Assembly (NCBI GenBank): GCA_016987375.1
Contig: PJRA01000263.1
Coordinates: 5,975,478 to 6,039,477, forward strand
DNA length: 64,000 nucleotides
Reading direction: 5' to 3'
Source: Brachionus koreanus
Lineage: Eukaryota > Rotifera > Eurotatoria > Ploima > Brachionidae
The notes beneath the pieces are model-generated. The model was not told the origin of the DNA. It did not search any database and saw nothing but the letters and a program-made list of their open reading frames with translations. Positions 31,634 through 43,416 of this stretch are shown in pieces; within the stretch, counting starts at the first letter, position 1, and every line of letters begins with the position of its first letter. The position numbers were made by a program, and so were the translations under genes.

Positions 31634-34620
31634 CTTTGACTAGGCTTTGTTTTTTTTTTTTGTTCTGAGAAATATTCTTGAAAATGTACTTGAGTGAAAA
31701 GCTATGCACTCATTTCAACTCTAATTGCTTCAAAATACTTTCAAAATTATTAGTTGCATTTGAAGTTTTTAGCTGTGAAAATAAAAAATGAACAAAATTT
31801 TATCTAAGATAAATATATTTTTATTATTGTTCTTGAATGATTACTGCATATTTATTATTGAAAATTCAATCAAATTAATCATTTAAAGCCACATTATAAA
31901 TATCATAGATGCAAACAGTACTTTGGACTTGTTTATCTTAATAAAGCTGCTTAATTAAACCCAAGTAAAAACTAAAAATTCATTATCATTTGGTACGTAA
32001 TTATTTTTTATACTGAATTTTAGCTGAACTAGGGGAAAATGTTCTTTGATAAATTTTAAACATTGCTAAAAATAATTTTTATTTAATTTAAAAAATCAAT
32101 TATTTGTGACAAATTAGTAGATCAATAGAAAAAAAATTTCGCTAAGGAAAAAGCTCACTTTTAAATCGATATTTTGAACAAATTAGACTTTTAAAATCTT
32201 GAAAGCTTTGCTTTAATTTATAATTACTGTAAAAATTTCAATGGAAAAGCAACTAGAGTTTATTTATTTTGAATTCATTAATGCCATTTTATTAAGCTTT
32301 TCTATTTTTACTGGAATATCCTTGAAAGATATTAATATATTTAAGAAAAAATACGCACACAAAAAATATTTAAAATTGAATAAATTTTAACTGATATTCT
32401 CCAAGTTTTGCATTAATTAATTTATTCACTCTTTTACATCTACCCAAGTTTTTTAATTTTTTTATTTTATTTTATTTCAAAATGTCACATAATCACAAGA
32501 GATTTTTTCTCATTTATTAATACATTTCTAGAAATAAAAAGAAAAAATCGAAGATACTAAAATGTTCGGATTTCCCAATTATTATTCTCAAAAATTTTTG
32601 ATTAATCAACATCTTTAATAAAATTTTACCAAGAAGAAAAACTTAAAAGATAAAAAATGCTTTTGGCAATATAATTTCTGATAAATTACTAATAGCGATT
32701 AATTGATTTCTAGAAGATTCTATTTAAAAAAAAAAAAAGTCAGTCGTTGATAACCGAACAAATATTTTTATTTTAAACCAATTTTTTTTCAAGCAAGAGA
32801 AAAATGTATTTTAATTAGTGAAAAATTCGAACATCGAATTTAATTACTTTATTTAGATAATTGATAAATCAGGATAGAAAATATCCCAATGGGATAATTG
32901 ATGTTACATTATAGCGTTGATTAGCTCTTAAAATTAGAAAATAAAATTTCATTCAAAGCCAAAGATGCATAGTAATAAAATAACCGGAAAGTTGAACAAA
33001 TCAATAAATATTTTTTTCATAATAATGAATCAAATATTAATTAATTCAAAACCTTATTTAAAAATCCAATAAAAGTTCCTATTCCAAATTTCAAATTATC
33101 AAAAAAAAAAAAAAAACGAAATAAAATTTTCTTTTTAAATTGATTTCCCTGAACAAATAAACTTCAATGGAATTAAATATCATTAGAATAATTTGCTTTG
33201 TTTATTTTAACCTTAGCGGATACTTTTGTTGAAAAATTATTTCTTCTTTAATTTTTTTTTTTCAACTTAATTTATTTCGAATGCAAATTTTAAACAAATT
33301 TATTAACAAAAAACATTTTAAAGAAATAAGGAATCAACTGTACAAAAATTCGAGCATAATTCTAGGGCTGAAACCTAGAGCATGTTTTTTGAAAAGCGAC
33401 GCACTTTAAAAAAATTTTTTCTTGTGTATTGAATTAACAAAAAATAAAACTAAACTCAAGAATAGATTAAATATGAAAATATAAACAATCAGTCAAACCT
33501 TTTTATTATTTAATCCTTATTTTAAAAATATAGCATGAGATATAAAAATCATAAAAACAATATTTTAAAATAGAAAAAAAATTTAGTCCTTGTAATCTAA
33601 GTCTCGGTGGAAAATAATTCCAAAATTCCCGAAAGCTTTCTTAAAATTTTAGACCAAATCTCTAATTTGAATGTAGCATGGTCTCCTATCTAAAATTTGA
33701 TTTCTAATTTTTTAAACATGAAAATTCCATTAATTCATTTATTAAATATTTGATGTTCAATCTTATAATGTCTAAAACTTATATAATTTAAGATCATATT
33801 AAATATTTATGTTAAAAACTATAAAATTTTTCTTAATTAGCTCTAGTAAGCAAAAAATTATGCTAAAAATTAGGCTTTCTTTTAAATTAGAGTGAAAAGT
33901 TTTGAAAAAAAAAGAAAATAAAGATTTTTGTATTGCTTTTACTTCTGAAAATATGCAGGCAACTAACTAATCAGCTTATTAAATTAACAGAAACAGAATG
34001 AATTAAATATGCCATTAAGTATGGAATGGTAATCTTTATTTTAAAATTAAACAGGGATACTAAGTACATATAATGAAATACTTAAGATAATGTGAGATAA
34101 TGTTTCTGGAAATTGAACGAAGATTTTTTATATCAAAGTGAAATTACTATGATTTAATATTTTGATGAAACTATTGAAAAATCTGACAAAATCACATATT
34201 GAATCAGTATCGTGTAATTTTCTTCAAAGTAAGACATTTTTGTCAACACAATGCATATAAATTTTATAGTTTGTGAAGTCTGGATGGCAAATAATAAATT
34301 TGGTTTTAGATTTCGTTTGAATTCTTGAAATTTTTCTTTCAAAAATTTTGCCATTGATTGATTTTAGATTTAAGTAAAATTTTCAACTAATTATTAATAT
34401 CATTATTATTATTATTATTAGTTGAGGAATCGCTTTTGTTTTTTGATTTGTTTTTACTTTTGTTAAAACTAGGAAACTGTTTAGTGTCAAAAAAGCAGAA
34501 ATTTCTTTTAATAAAATGAAAGGAATTTGGAAAAAATAGCGTTTTAGAGATTGTATTTAAAATAAAAAATTTTATTGAAAATGCTGAAATTCTCTAGGGC
34601 TTTAATTAAACAAATTTTGA
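31634..34620. other. AT-rich intergenic stretch
   Basis: Upstream region of the SLC35F gene. It holds only small chance frames and an ATT microsatellite at about 34400-34422. Confidence 0.5.
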
Positions 34621-35445
34621 TTATGAAAATTTCGGAGCTCCAGTTATATAATTGTTGAAGTATGCCTTTTGATTACCATAAGGTTTCCAGTTGTTTATAT
34701 TATACATCGATGCATGTCTGTAGCCATCATTGTTGCGATATTGAGAGTTCAATGCCATAGTTGGCCTTTCGGTGAAGTCGGCCCCAATGCCAGTTTTGAC
34801 TGTTTCACTAGAGTCCAATGTTCCTGTTCTAAACTGTTCGGCGCCAGTCTTGGCACCAAAATCCATTTTTTGAAGTCCATTTACTTTTTCTAACTCGTAT
34901 CTTTCAGGTGTTTCGTCCAAAAAGCGTCTCCATGTTGAATGTGTTTTACTAAGGGAAAAATTCTAAAAAATTCAAAATAAAAATCAATAATTTTACTTGG
35001 TAAAATGTGGCACATAGCCTTTGGCAGCAATAGGCTTGTCAGAATTCTTTAAGAAATTAATAGCTATATTATTAATTACTGTAAATTAAAAAACGCGTTT
35101 ACTGTGAACAACGGACTGTAATTTTCTTTTGGCCAGTTTGAAGAAAGAGCATAATGTTTTGGAGGTTCTTTAAATTCTGTTGGCCCAATATAGGTAGATT
35201 TTATGTTTTTTTCAGGGAATCGAGTTTCCCATTTATAAATACCAGGCAGTTCTTAAAATAAAACTAATTATTAAAAAAATAGATTTTCATAGACCAAAAT
35301 ATAAACCAAGATTGTAAATTCCAACTCTGTCAGGCAATGAAGAATACGGCTGGCTATCTGAATTAGGATATTGATATGCATACGAAGGCATAGGTAATGG
35401 CATTACTGGAGGATGGCGATTTGAAACTGATGAGATTGTGGTCAT
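34621..35445 (-). CDS. Uncharacterised 221-residue protein, four exons
   Basis: Exons 35307-35445, 35103-35251, 34997-35046 and 34621-34948 sum to 666 nt with good GT-AG sites. I chose the ATG at 35445 (MTTISSVSNRHPPVMPLPMP) because it opens the Pro/Tyr-rich part and precedes all coding-quality sequence. The protein has no signal or membrane segment and is rich in Tyr, Pro, Asn and Lys. It contains short motifs such as LPGIYKWETRFPEKNIKSTY, IAAKGYVPHFTK and THSTWRRFLDETPERYE. This composition (GYxP, YxxY, scattered Trp) recalls small ciliary or sperm microtubule-inner proteins, but I cannot assign a family. Function unknown. Confidence 0.7.
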
Positions 35446-36600
35446 TTTTATGCCAAAAGTAGCTTTTTTGATATTTATTGAATCAAAGAAATAAACAAAA
35501 AAAGCGGTGTATAAAATTTCATCACATTCAAAACTGGTGTTACTAAGCAACTTATTTGGAAAAAGAAATAAACCACTTAAGTGATCTTAATTTTTAGTTT
35601 AGCTTTGGTAATTATGGTGAAAAGAATCATAATATTCAGCATTCATATATATTTTAATTATATTACACTTTTTAATTAGAATCATTAAATTATAATTAAA
35701 TGAAATAGATTTAAAAAATTAAACTATTATTAGAATATTCTGAAAAGCTGTAAAAATAAATTTTAGATTAATTAGTTAAATAGTGATTATTTGTAACTAG
35801 TTGCTGAATACTCCAGATAGGAGCTTTTCAATTTATGAAGAAGCTGTGTCGTGAAGAGCATGGTTTAACAACTTGACTAAAAATCTTATATAATGAATCT
35901 GCTGAATCTTATTCAGAAGAGATTGGCCAAAACCGATTCAATTGTTTTTCAAGTTTAGATCGGCTCTATCTAATTCAGTGTTTTTTAAGACTATTCATTC
36001 TGAACAAATTGAGTGTATTTATAACTTTAGTTACGAATAAATTTTTAAGATTAGTTGCTTTAAGCTGGAACTTTTCATTCTCGATAACTCGAGAATTTTT
36101 TTAAGACTTTTTTTTTTCTATTAAAAGTTAAATTAACAAAAGTCAAATAAAAATAGGTTTTTTTTTTATTTTCAAATTTAATACCAAAAAAGTAATAGTA
36201 AATTTGAACACCAGTTAAAAAATTTTGTACTTTTTTCAACTAATTTTTAGTTTGAGTCACCAGATTTTATTTAATCTGAGTTGAATTTGAACTTATCACT
36301 GATGACTCTGATTCGAATGCTTTTAGTGATTAAGATTTTGAAGGTGATGAGAGCATGTTTATTAGATTCTGACTATGATAGTGATCATTTGTTTTAAGTG
36401 CTTGCAGAGTAACCATATTTAGATGAAGGTAGTAATGCATTGGTTGAAACAGATCCAAATATCGATAAAACATCTAATCAGTTTATAACGTAGCTATTTG
36501 CCAGTTAATTTATTTATTTAGGCTTGTAAATCTTTATGGTCTATAGTGTATTTGATTATGTTTATCAATTAACTGTTATCAGAAAAATGATTGCAAAAGA
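35446..36600. other. Intergenic, possibly old repeat
   Basis: No intact frame. Short acidic stretches (DDSDSNAF, around 36300) suggest degraded coding material, but nothing is identifiable. Confidence 0.35.
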
Positions 36601-36609
36601 TAGGCAAGA

Positions 36610-37275
36610 GCAACGATTGTGGCAAGTCGAATACAACTCATTTTCAAATTTTTTTCTTTAAAGTTAGTGGATCTTCAATTCAAGATTTCTATATTTTGCT
36701 CGTCCTCATATGGAGTTTGCAGTGGGAACCTGGAATCCGTATCGATCAAGCGATATCGAGTTCAGCCTAGATTCTCGAATATGGTTCCTGAACTGAAATT
36801 AATACCCAGAGAGAAGATACTTGAAAAGAAACGTAGGCAATTCAACGAAAAAATTCAGTATGGTCCCAATAAATTAACGTTCATAAATGGGTTCAAAAGC
36901 TGGCTTCGTATGGTCTAGACAGTCCGGCAGGGAATACAATTGTGGAGTGAGATACACCTTTTTTACAAACTGGACAGCCGGAAATTGCAACAGTCTGAAC
37001 GCGGAAATAAAGATTAAAGAATAAAGATAATTGAAAGAATTGACAGCTTACTAAATTTTCTATAAAATTTATTTGATTATAATTTAAAAACTGTTTTGGC
37101 ATCTTAAAATTAGAAACTCGAAAATATGTAAAAATAAGATACTTAAAAAAAAATTGTTAAATAACATAAGTTAACTGTATAAGATAAGTTAAATAGCTTA
37201 TATTAAAAAAAATTGGCTGAAAACTGTTATTTGAGTTTCTCACAGCATTTATACAACTACTACTACTACTAAAAG
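36610..37275 (+). mobile_element. LINE 3' end with (ACT)n tail
   Basis: Plus-strand pieces in shifting frames match the C-terminal part of a LINE RT ORF: ARPHMEFAVGTWNPYRSSDIE, VQPRFSNMVPELKLIPREK and FFTNWTAGNCNSLNAEI. The element ends in ACTACTACTACTACT at about 37258-37272, the same tail type as the minus-strand copy at 7227-7241. Heavily decayed and 5'-truncated. Confidence 0.7.
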
Positions 37276-37740
37276 ATAGAAAAGCCTTTAGGTTGATCAT
37301 TTAAGAAGATAATGAAAATACCTAACACTGAGCCTTAAGAAACTTTACACTCTTACATTGAAATGAGCATATATTAACCAAAAGGTTTTTGAAAACATAT
37401 CCATCTAGAACGACAGAGCATTTTTTTAGACTCCTTTTTGAAAAATTGAAACTTGAATTTTATTACATAAAAATAAAATTTTAAAAAATGGCTTTGATTA
37501 GCTCAAAATCTTGATTTTAATTTTTTAGAAAATGAAATAAATTTTCAAAGAAAATCTTAAATTAATCTTAATAATTTAATTGAGTCGAGCTTTTTAGTGT
37601 TTAGTATAAATTAGTATAAGACAGAAGTGATTAAAACGAAAGGTGAAAATTAATAGACATATTTATTTAACATTTAATCTATTTTAAAATTTTATTAGTT
37701 AAAAAAATTGACATTAAAAATTAAAGAACAAATTATTTTT

Positions 37741-39171
37741 TTAAATAGAATCAATCTGATCAATGCTTGCCTCATCTTCATTGTCTTCATCGGCTAAATC
37801 ATCTTCATCATCATCAATATCCTCTTCATCTTCATAGTTTTCAAAAGAATTTTCATCATCGGTTTCACCATTTCCAAAAATATCTTCCTCGTTTTTATCA
37901 ATAATTAAATTGCTTGGGCTTTTATAAATTTTTTTTAAATTTCGCATATTTTTGTTCATATCAAATGTATTTTCTTGAGATATTCTGGAGCTAAAAAAAA
38001 TTCAAAATCATTTGTCAATAAATAAATTTAAAAATAACTGCTTAGCTTACAAGTTCGGAAATTCGGTTTGATCTAGTAAAATTGGTTCAATTTTGTCACT
38101 TTTTACCAATTGTTGCACATAGGGCTGAAAAATATGTGGAACTAATTTTACAATTTTGTCGCTTTCTTTTGGGCTTAAGCTATTTCCTGCAAGTTTGTTT
38201 CCTAAATCAAAAGTCAATCCTAATCTTTTGAGAATATCAATTTCTGAGCTAATCTCAAATGTATTATCCAATTGAATTGAGTATTCCTTTCTGATTACAA
38301 TGAAATATAGAACCAAAAAAAAATAATCATAAAAGCATACCTTTCGTTTGTTATGCTCAAATCAACATTTGTTTTACTATCAGTACACAAAGCAACAAAA
38401 GGAAGCTCAATATTAGATTTTTTTTCCATTTGATTCTTGTTTTTTTCAATTAAAGATTTAAGGGCAACATGCTTGGTAAAAATTTGAATAAAAAAATATT
38501 TTCTCCATAAATTGTGTTACTTCAATAATCAAATTTTTTAATATTTCAGACTTTTGCTCAATACGCTCAAGTCGTTTTCGCTTTTCGCTCTCAAGATCAG
38601 CACATTCCTGTTTGGTATTACAAGGAAGTCCAATCCAACGAATTTCTTTTTTTTCCTTGGAGATAATGTTCATTGCCATTAAAACATTTAGGGCATCATA
38701 GACTCGTCGACGCACATTTTTCTGATCATAGCTGAGAAAATCATTTTGAATTGAGTACGATTGACCAGCCGAACTTTGATTTTGACAATATTCGCTCACT
38801 AGCTCTTCGGCTACTTGATTATAAGTGGTAACATTTTTTTGCTTTACTTTTTCACAAACTTTCATGCTAAAATGTCGCAATCCTTTACTACATTTTTCTC
38901 TTTTTCGCTTTACACTGGTAAAATTATTAAGAATTGATTATTTTAATTTTTTACTAGATTACTTTTCGTTACCAAAATTATCATTATCAAATATTTTTGC
39001 TTGTCCAGTATTAGTTGTTTTTTTAGCTGATAAATAGTCATTTAAATTTATGTTGAGAAAATTAATTTGTGATTTTGCTTTTGACTGGGAGCTTGTATCG
39101 TTGCTGGCATTCATTGTGTTTTGTGCCGGTTTAGTGATTGATTTATAAAGTTTAACAATATCATCGGACAT
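37741..39171 (-). CDS. TFDP1: Transcription factor DP (E2F dimerisation partner), five exons
   Basis: Exons 38963-39171, 38521-38914, 38341-38471, 38051-38290 and 37741-37990 give 407 residues, all GT-AG. DP proteins pair with E2F to bind cell-cycle promoters. Almost perfect DP blocks are seen: [17 protein letters not shown], then the DEF-box region [20 protein letters not shown] with [12 protein letters not shown] (about residues 80-165). The coiled-coil dimerisation segment [20 protein letters not shown] follows across the exon 2-3 junction, then the marked-box [20 protein letters not shown] and an Asp/Glu-rich tail, as in vertebrate TFDP1/2. An N-terminal 75 residues are not conserved. Orthology to TFDP1 versus TFDP2 is not meaningful outside vertebrates. 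The start lies 116 bp after the LSM10 stop. Confidence 0.94.
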
Positions 39172-39287
39172 CTCTTAAATTTGCTAAATAGTAAAAAAAA
39201 TTAATAGAAAAAATTAAACTTTAATTAATTTTGGATATCTAATTCCAAATGAAATGCAATAAGAACAGCAGGTTTTAGTTTTTTATT

Positions 39288-39659
39288 TCATTTATTTTTT
39301 ATAGAATTATTTCGAGGTTTTTTTTTAAATTCATTTCTATTGAACGTCTTTTTGTTTAGGACTTGTTGTTGCAGCGCTGAAATCATATCTACTTCATCTG
39401 GTATGTGAACAAAGCGTACATTTTTTCCCCTGATTGTTATTTCTGAGTAGTGTTTTGGAAGCTGATATTTTAAAGTGTAAGTTGGTGAAATAAGATATGC
39501 ATTGGACAAAGTTACATTCATCTCTGAGAAAACCGACTCTACTTTGCCATATATGTGCATTTCATTACGTAGATCAATCTGAACATTTTTGCCTTCACAT
39601 GCTCTTAAAATTCCTATCAGCGTATTGTAATTAAATGCTTTTTGTCGAGCTGTTTCCAT
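39288..39659 (-). CDS. LSM10: U7 snRNP Sm-like protein LSm10
   Basis: A single exon of 123 residues from the Met at 39659 (METARQKAFNYN); a Met seven codons further upstream is possible but adds a non-conserved leader. LSm10 replaces SmD1 in the U7 snRNP ring, which drives histone pre-mRNA 3' end processing in the nucleus. The Sm fold is visible: Sm1 (LIGILRACEGKNVQIDLRNE, HIYGKVESVFSEMNVTL) and Sm2 (ITIRGKNVRFVHIPDEVDMI, where RGKNVRxxxIPD is diagnostic of the D1/LSm10 branch). The C-terminus is short and lysine-rich rather than the Gly-Arg tail of SmD1, which favours LSm10. Confidence 0.85.
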   Translation of the reverse strand: METARQKAFNYNTLIGILRACEGKNVQIDLRNEMHIYGKVESVFSEMNVTLSNAYLISPTYTLKYQLPKHYSEITIRGKNVRFVHIPDEVDMISALQQQVLNKKTFNRNEFKKKPRNNSIKNK

Positions 39660-39680
39660 ATTTAAAAAAATTCTAATCAA

Positions 39681-39857
39681 AATTACTTTCGGCGCATAAA
39701 ATATTTAAAAAGAAAACTTTTTGCTGTATACAAAAAAAAATGACAAGACATAAAATTTTTGCTATTTTTAAAAATGAAATTTAATTTTTAATCAAAATGA
39801 CTTATAATGATCAGAGTTTTTGAGTTACCATGCGCGAACTTTAAAAAGAAAAAATTC
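39681..39857. other. Spacer upstream of LSM10
   Basis: Short AT-rich promoter region; nothing further seen. Confidence 0.4.
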
Positions 39858-40060
39858 TTAAGTCCGGATTAGGACTTTAATTTTAGTGATTTTGAGTTGA
39901 CATTGGTCGCTAAAATAGCCACCTGGAATGGCAAAAAATTGATGCGGTAGTGATCATGACTGATGAATAATATTTTTGTCGTTCTAGGTAGCTATTTTCG
40001 TATTTTGACGGCCTAATTCAGCTCAAAATCAGTAAAATTAAAGTCCTAATCCAGACTTAA
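39858..40060. mobile_element. MITE with TTAA target duplications (piggyBac-like)
   Basis: TTAA at 39858-39861 and 40057-40060 flanks an element of 195 bp whose ends read GTC(C/T)GGATTAGGACTTTA inward on both sides. The inverted match continues imperfectly for about 75 bp (TAATTTTA(G/C)TGATTTTGAG...TAGC(C/T)ACCT). TTAA duplications are the mark of piggyBac-type transposases. No coding sequence, so it is non-autonomous. Confidence 0.75.
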
Positions 40061-40790
40061 AAGTTTACTTAGTTTATTGAATAAATATAGATGGCACAGT
40101 GAAAAACATATACTGTTTTTTTAAGTCCTGTGTCTGTGAATTACTTTATATTTGTATATTTTTTAATTCAATTAAATGATTAAATGAATACGAATAAAAA
40201 GAATGGTAAGGCAATACCATAAAGGATTAAAATTGGTTTTTTAGACTCCATTTTAAAAATCTTAAATATTTTTTGAATTTAATAAAAAAAAAAATTTTAA
40301 AAACTAACCATCATATTTTTTAATTTAAAAAAAAATGTTATTATCTGTCAAATTATTTATTCAATTTGTTTACAGAATTAATTTTGAAATTTTCATTAAT
40401 AACTAACAATCTTTTAAAAACTTAAAAAAAGTAAATTAATTTAGCAAATTTTGATTAATGTTTCTGCAAAAGTCCCTGATGATGACGAAAAACAGAAATC
40501 TGGACAACGATACTCAAAATTTAGAAAATAAATTTTATTTAATTTGCTATTGTTTTAAAAAAGATATTTTGTTGTGCTAGTTGCAACTCAAAAATTTTTT
40601 TAATTTTTTTAAAAATTAAATTTTTTTATCTTGGATATTTTTTTAATAAAATAGACTTAAAGTGATGTTGATCCAAAAAAGAATTTAAAGAAGTTTGTGA
40701 AAAAAAAGCTTTACTTATATTTTATTAGAAATAACTAAATTGTCAAAGCAGGAAAAGTAAGGTAATCATGCTTTAGTACACTTTTCATTT
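40061..40790. other. AT-rich intergenic stretch
   Basis: Nothing recognisable. Confidence 0.4.
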
Positions 40791-41100
40791 TTCTGTTTCA
40801 TGGCTTTATCCAGTCTGTTTTTGAACTGGCTGATCGAACTTGCTGAGACAACTGACATTTGCAGCACATTCCATTAATTTCCTACTCGGTTTGATAGAAA
40901 GTTTGCTTTGCTTCACATTTTGTAAGCTGCGGGCAAATGCGATACTTTGCTCTCCTAGCTCTTCCACTTGGTCCTTCATTAATTACTGAACTCACAAGCT
41001 CTGCATCATAATACCAATTGAAATGATTGTATTTGTTGGAAATTTTATAAATTGAAACTAGTCTTAATTTATAAAACAAACTTCTTATTTGTGGAACAAG
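40790..41100 (-). mobile_element. Decayed LINE C-terminal fragment
   Basis: The minus strand reads GRARRAKYRICPQLTKCEAK followed by QTFYQTE, then in another frame a segment near CQLSQQVRSASSKTDWIK. Both match the C-terminal region of LINE ORF2 (conserved pattern: basic block, F..RVV..WN.LP..V, S...FK..LD). Stops and frameshifts are present. No ACT tail is seen downstream. Confidence 0.55.
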
Positions 41101-42371
41101 TATTCTTTCTTTATCTTGATTTTGTCCTGAATTTAAATTATGAATTTTGAAAATATTATAAAACTACAAGTTTTTCTAATTTTTTTTTCAATAAATTTTA
41201 TTAAATTGATTTTTTCGAAGAAAATAAAAGACGATAAAATATTAAATTTATTTTTTTGATTTAATTTAAAATTTCAAAAATTTATTTTTCTGACCGTTTA
41301 TAGTAGGAACTTTTCAAATTTTAGTTCAAGTCCAATAAAAACATAAGAAAACGCTGAATTTTGTCAAAATTCGTGTCCTAAAATTTTTCAATTTACATTG
41401 AACATTTGCCTCTGTTTAGCTTTTGTATAGATCAATCAAATTTTTTTTATAAATAAAGATGTCCTCTTTAAACTTCATTTAGATTGTTAAAAAAAATTTA
41501 AACTTTTGTTTGGTAAGCTATCAATTTGGAAAATAAAAACCATTTTTACTGACAAATTTAACTTAACAATAAATTCCTTTTAATCAATCTAGTAGTTATT
41601 ATCGATATTGATTATATGCTAACTGAATTTAATATTTAATTAGCTATCATTATATATAAAGTCATTTTGATTTTTTAAATAATTTTTATTAAGCTACTAA
41701 AAGATAAAAATAAAAATATTTTCGGCTGTGAATGTTTTCTTTTTTTTAAAATTAGTTTATCTAAATTAAAATTGGCTTAGACAATCTACATGTTAGATGT
41801 CGCAGCAAGAACTACTACTAATACTACTACTTCTGCTACTAAAAAAGAATCTATTAAAATAACCATTAAAAAATAAAAATCAAGATAAAAAAATTAAGTT
41901 TTGACTAGCCACTTCTTATCCTGTTATTTCTTATTGTTGACTTCAACTTTAATTAAGTCAAATTACAATTAAAATGATAAATAAGCTCATTTTTATTTAA
42001 AAAAATTAGTTTTTAAGTTAAAATAAGTAAAAAAAAAAACTGATCAATTATAACAGAATTCAGGCGATGTTAAATTTGATAAATATTTGATTAATCTGAC
42101 ATTTTTTTGAATTTGCGATTGAATAATAAAAACTTGATTCAATTTTTTTATTAAATCTAAAAAAAAGTAAACTAAGTGAGATTGATTGAAAATCTAAAAA
42201 TAAACATTTCGCTAACTATTTAGCCAAACTAAAACAAAGAAAAATTCGCACAAGCTTTAAGTTTTAAATAAAATTGAAAAATTTCATTTGATAAATTATT
42301 TAATTGTGTTTTTTTTTGCCTAAACAAATTTGCTTGCTTAACAGTGTTAATTGTTCATTAATTAAAATTAT
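41101..42371. other. AT-rich stretch with an ACT-type microsatellite
   Basis: At 41810-41840 an interrupted run of ACT units (ACTACTACTAATACTACTAC) resembles the tails of the LINE copies at 7227 and 37258, so it may mark a severely 5'-truncated insertion. Nothing else seen. Confidence 0.4.
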
Positions 42372-43416
42372 TTATTTCCATATATTAAAATTTAAATTAT
42401 TAAATTTCCTTTGATTCTGAACATCTGTATTGTTTAAATTATCAATAATGGAATCTTCGATGTTTTCTTTTTTTGCAAGAACGTCTCCGTCAGTATAAGC
42501 TGAGTTGAAATTGTCTGAATTTATGCTTTCAAGATCTCTTCTACTGATTTTATAAGGTGCCTAATTTTAAAAGTCATGTTAAAAATAAGATAAAATTTAA
42601 AAAAGTAATTTTTACAAATTTCACGCTTCCATAAGAGTTGATTGAGTTTTTTTCTATATAAATTGAGTCTATATCAGATCTACTATAAATTTGACGATTT
42701 AAAAGCTCTTTTTTGCTGATCCTAGGAATTTCATAAACTGCAAAATGTGGCCATATTATATTTGATGCACTAGCAAAATCCACCGGAGTCCTCTGTTGAG
42801 TATCTCGAGCAGAAAAATCAGCTTCTCGATTTAAAAGCATAAAAACAATAGGTCCGTGTCATATCAAGTACTTGACTGACATTAATTAAATAAATTAAGC
42901 ATAAATTTTTACTTAAAAAAAAACAAGTTTCTATAGGAACTGAATTTTCTCTCAAATAAAAAAATTACCTTTCTATAAAAAAATATTTTGATATGTTCTT
43001 GAAAAGTGCTTGCATGAAGAGCAGTCCACATTGTTGTTTCATTAGCTTGATTTAAATTTAAGGTTGGATTTTGATCCAGAATAGCCCTAGCTATGTCTCT
43101 AAAGCCCCAAAAACAAGCTAATAAAATTTAGGAAAAAAATTTTAATTTTTTTAAAGGATAATTTTTAAATTTAATTCTTACCTACATAAAACTGGCGGAA
43201 GATAAGTTCCTTGGAAGATTTGCGATTCAAGCATTCGATGAGAATATTTTCAATTTTCTTTTTTAAAATTCTTAATAAATCTTTATAGATATGCTTTAAA
43301 GAACATACTTTGAGATTTTCAGATGTAATGCGTGAAATATAATGGTAGTTATCACAGGTCAAATTTTCGATTTTGAATATATCATTGAGGTCGAATTCAA
43401 AATCGATAGAAGACAT
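42372..43416 (-). CDS. Ankyrin-repeat protein, four exons, one apparent AT-AC intron
   Basis: Exons 43182-43416, 42995-43117, 42616-42857 and 42372-42560 total 789 nt (262 residues). Introns 1 and 3 are GT-AG. Intron 2 (42858-42994, 137 nt) begins ATATC and ends GAC, and is the only joining that restores the ankyrin consensus: WTALHASTFQEH from exon 2 runs into GPIVFMLLNREADFSARD from exon 3 with exact 33-residue spacing, then QQRTPVDFA. If the intron is retained, translation stops soon after. Residues 1-75 (MSSIDFEFDLNDIFKIENLT...) have no recognised domain, and the tail after residue 150 is Ser/Asp/Asn-rich. Probably a cytosolic adaptor; partner unknown. Confidence 0.78.

Noticed and set aside
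34154..34354. 66-codon minus-strand ORF with a true ATG (MAKFLKEKFQEFKRNLKPN)
   Set aside because: Short, no recognisable domain, and no splice or poly(A) context; could be real but unsupported.
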